A stretch of 5,775 bases of DNA from Candidatus Fermentibacterota bacterium (lineage in GTDB: Bacteria > Fermentibacterota > Fermentibacteria > Fermentibacterales > Fermentibacteraceae): NCBI GenBank assembly GCA_012523605.1, contig JAAYTY010000114.1, positions 1 through 5,775 on the forward strand, read 5' to 3'. Numbering within the stretch: position 1 is the first letter of the stretch; every line of letters starts with the position of its first letter. Below, piece by piece: positions 4,884-5,775 of the stretch. A program made the position numbers and the translations under genes. The notes beneath the pieces were generated by a model that was given only the letters and a program-made list of their open reading frames with translations, did not search any database and had not been told where the DNA came from.

Positions 4884-5775
4884 GTGGAGCATGTGACGGG
4901 AAGAATCATCGCCTGCAACGGTCTCCTGGCCCTGCTCCTTCTCGCGGGCAGTCCGGCCGGGGCTGCGGGAGTAAGAGCACCCTCTCTCCTTCCGCTGTAT
5001 CCGTTCGCATTCGACAGTTCCGCCGTCCCCGTGCTCCATTCTCCTCTGGGCGCTGCGGTTTCTGCGGAGCCCTCGTCCACGTACGGGCTCATCAGGTGGA
5101 GGATGCTCTTAGACGGCATTCCACTCTACCGCCTGGGGGCGGGACCGGCCGCCCCAGTCATCGAGAGGATGCTCGCCTATTCGACTCTCAGGGCGTGGAG
5201 GGACTGCAACAGGGAGAACAGCATCAGGTCGTCCCGGGAGAGAGGACGCCTGCTCCCGACCATCTATCTTCCACTGGACATGCCGCCCATCATCGCCCGG
5301 ACCATCGGAGAAGGCGGCCAGCTCGACATTTCCGGGCACCAGAAAATCACCCTCTCCGGCATCACGCACTATCGCCCGAACGCGGTGCAGAGCGAAGGCC
5401 AGCGCACCTCCCTGTTCCCCGATCTGAGGATGGAGCAGGAGCTCCAGGTCAGGCTGGAGGGAACGATAGGCGAGAAGATCCACGTTGACGTGGATCACGA
5501 CTCGGAACGCGAGATGGAGCCCGAGAACAGAATAAGGCTGGCGTACGAGGGCTGGGAGGACGAGATAGTCCAGTCGATCGAAATGGGCGATGTGAGCCTC
5601 GCCATCACGGGTCCCGAGTTCGTCTCCTACAGCATTCCGCACGAGGGCCTGTTCGGCGCCAAGGTGGTCGCGCAGGCGGGTCCCGTTGACATCACCACCA
5701 TAGCCAGCAAGGAGGCCAGCACCACCGAGACTGCCCAGTTCGTCGGCCAGGCCACCGTGGTGACGGACTCGATAC
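4884..5775 (+). CDS. SprA/Sov-like secretion or outer-membrane protein, N-terminal part (3' end outside window)
   Basis: The frame is open through the right edge, giving 297 residues from GTG 4884. Residues 1-30 look like a Sec signal peptide: R7, a hydrophobic core IIACNGLLALLLLAG (8-22), then a small-residue end (SPAGAAG or VRA as cleavage area). Residues 31-135 I do not recognise. From about 145 the sequence resembles the N-terminal domain of SprA/Sov proteins, the very large outer-membrane channel of the type IX secretion and gliding machinery in Bacteroidota. Key stretches are QLDISGHQKITLSG (146-159), SLFPDLRMEQELQVRLEG (176-193), GEKIHVDVDHDSE (196-208), the YEGWEDEIVQSIEMGDVSL stretch (221-239) and SYSIPHEGLFGAK (248-260). 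SprA proteins usually exceed 2,000 residues, so most of the gene should lie to the right. The start is uncertain: GTG 4884 (GGGAAG 10 bases upstream), GTG 4893, or ATG 4794, which would add 30 basic, proline-rich residues before the signal peptide. It is divergent from lptFG. SprA-like identity is by recall of motifs; its role in this organism is inferred. Confidence 0.75.
   Translation, partial: MEHVTGRIIACNGLLALLLLAGSPAGAAGVRAPSLLPLYPFAFDSSAVPVLHSPLGAAVSAEPSSTYGLIRWRMLLDGIPLYRLGAGPAAPVIERMLAYSTLRAWRDCNRENSIRSSRERGRLLPTIYLPLDMPPIIARTIGEGGQLDISGHQKITLSGITHYRPNAVQSEGQRTSLFPDLRMEQELQVRLEGTIGEKIHVDVDHDSEREMEPENRIRLAYEGWEDEIVQSIEMGDVSLAITGPEFVSYSIPHEGLFGAKVVAQAGPVDITTIASKEASTTETAQFVGQATVVTDSI

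Noticed and set aside
4781..5119. 112-codon minus-strand frame upstream of lptF, ending at its start codon
   Set aside because: It is antisense to the signal peptide and N-terminus of the SprA-like gene and has no recognisable features. Its end overlapping the lptF ATG looks like coupling but is probably chance.
4760..5488. 242-codon plus-strand frame over the lptF start and SprA-like N-terminus
   Set aside because: The product is low-complexity Arg/His/Pro/Gly sequence in the wrong frame. The neighbouring frame carries a signal peptide and SprA-like motifs.
5109..5642. 177-codon minus-strand frame opposite the SprA-like domain
   Set aside because: It is antisense to the conserved SprA-like segment and has no motif of its own.

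Overview
The window is GC-rich and almost fully coding. Arginine AGG codons are common in every gene and the intergenic gaps are short. The genes encode an NAD+-dependent DNA ligase, a bacterial phosphoserine aminotransferase, a pair of LPS-export permeases and the start of a large SprA/Sov-like envelope protein. Together they point to a diderm (LPS-bearing) bacterium. The SprA-like gene suggests the wider Fibrobacterota-Chlorobiota-Bacteroidota (FCB) superphylum or a related GC-rich candidate phylum rather than a proteobacterium. This placement is an inference; there is no rRNA or other phylogenetic marker in the window beyond the proteins themselves.

Layout: (1) bases 2-1081, plus strand: the C-terminal part (359 aa) of DNA ligase LigA, cut by the left edge. 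(2) 1082-1160: a short gap with a strong hairpin whose T-tract lies on the minus-strand side. (3) 1161-2243, plus: serC, complete. (4) 2244-2331: a convergent gap with an 11-bp perfect GC-rich terminator hairpin. (5) 4784-2332, minus: an lptF-lptG pair joined by a 4-base GTGA stop/start overlap. (6) 4785-4883: a divergent intergenic region with a plausible sigma70-type promoter that would give lptF an almost leaderless mRNA. (7) About 4884 to the right edge, plus: the first ~297 residues of an exported protein with a signal peptide and a region resembling the N-terminal domain of SprA/Sov, cut by the right edge.

Functionally, ligA (replication/repair) and serC (serine and possibly vitamin B6 synthesis) are housekeeping genes that merely sit side by side. 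The right half is an envelope-biogenesis neighbourhood. LptF and LptG form the inner-membrane permease that extracts LPS for transport, and the divergent gene encodes a probable outer-membrane or secretion-related protein. The point most worth following up is this SprA-like gene back-to-back with lptFG, together with an extra hydrophilic segment in LptF. I see no mobile element, CRISPR array, tRNA, rRNA or riboswitch.
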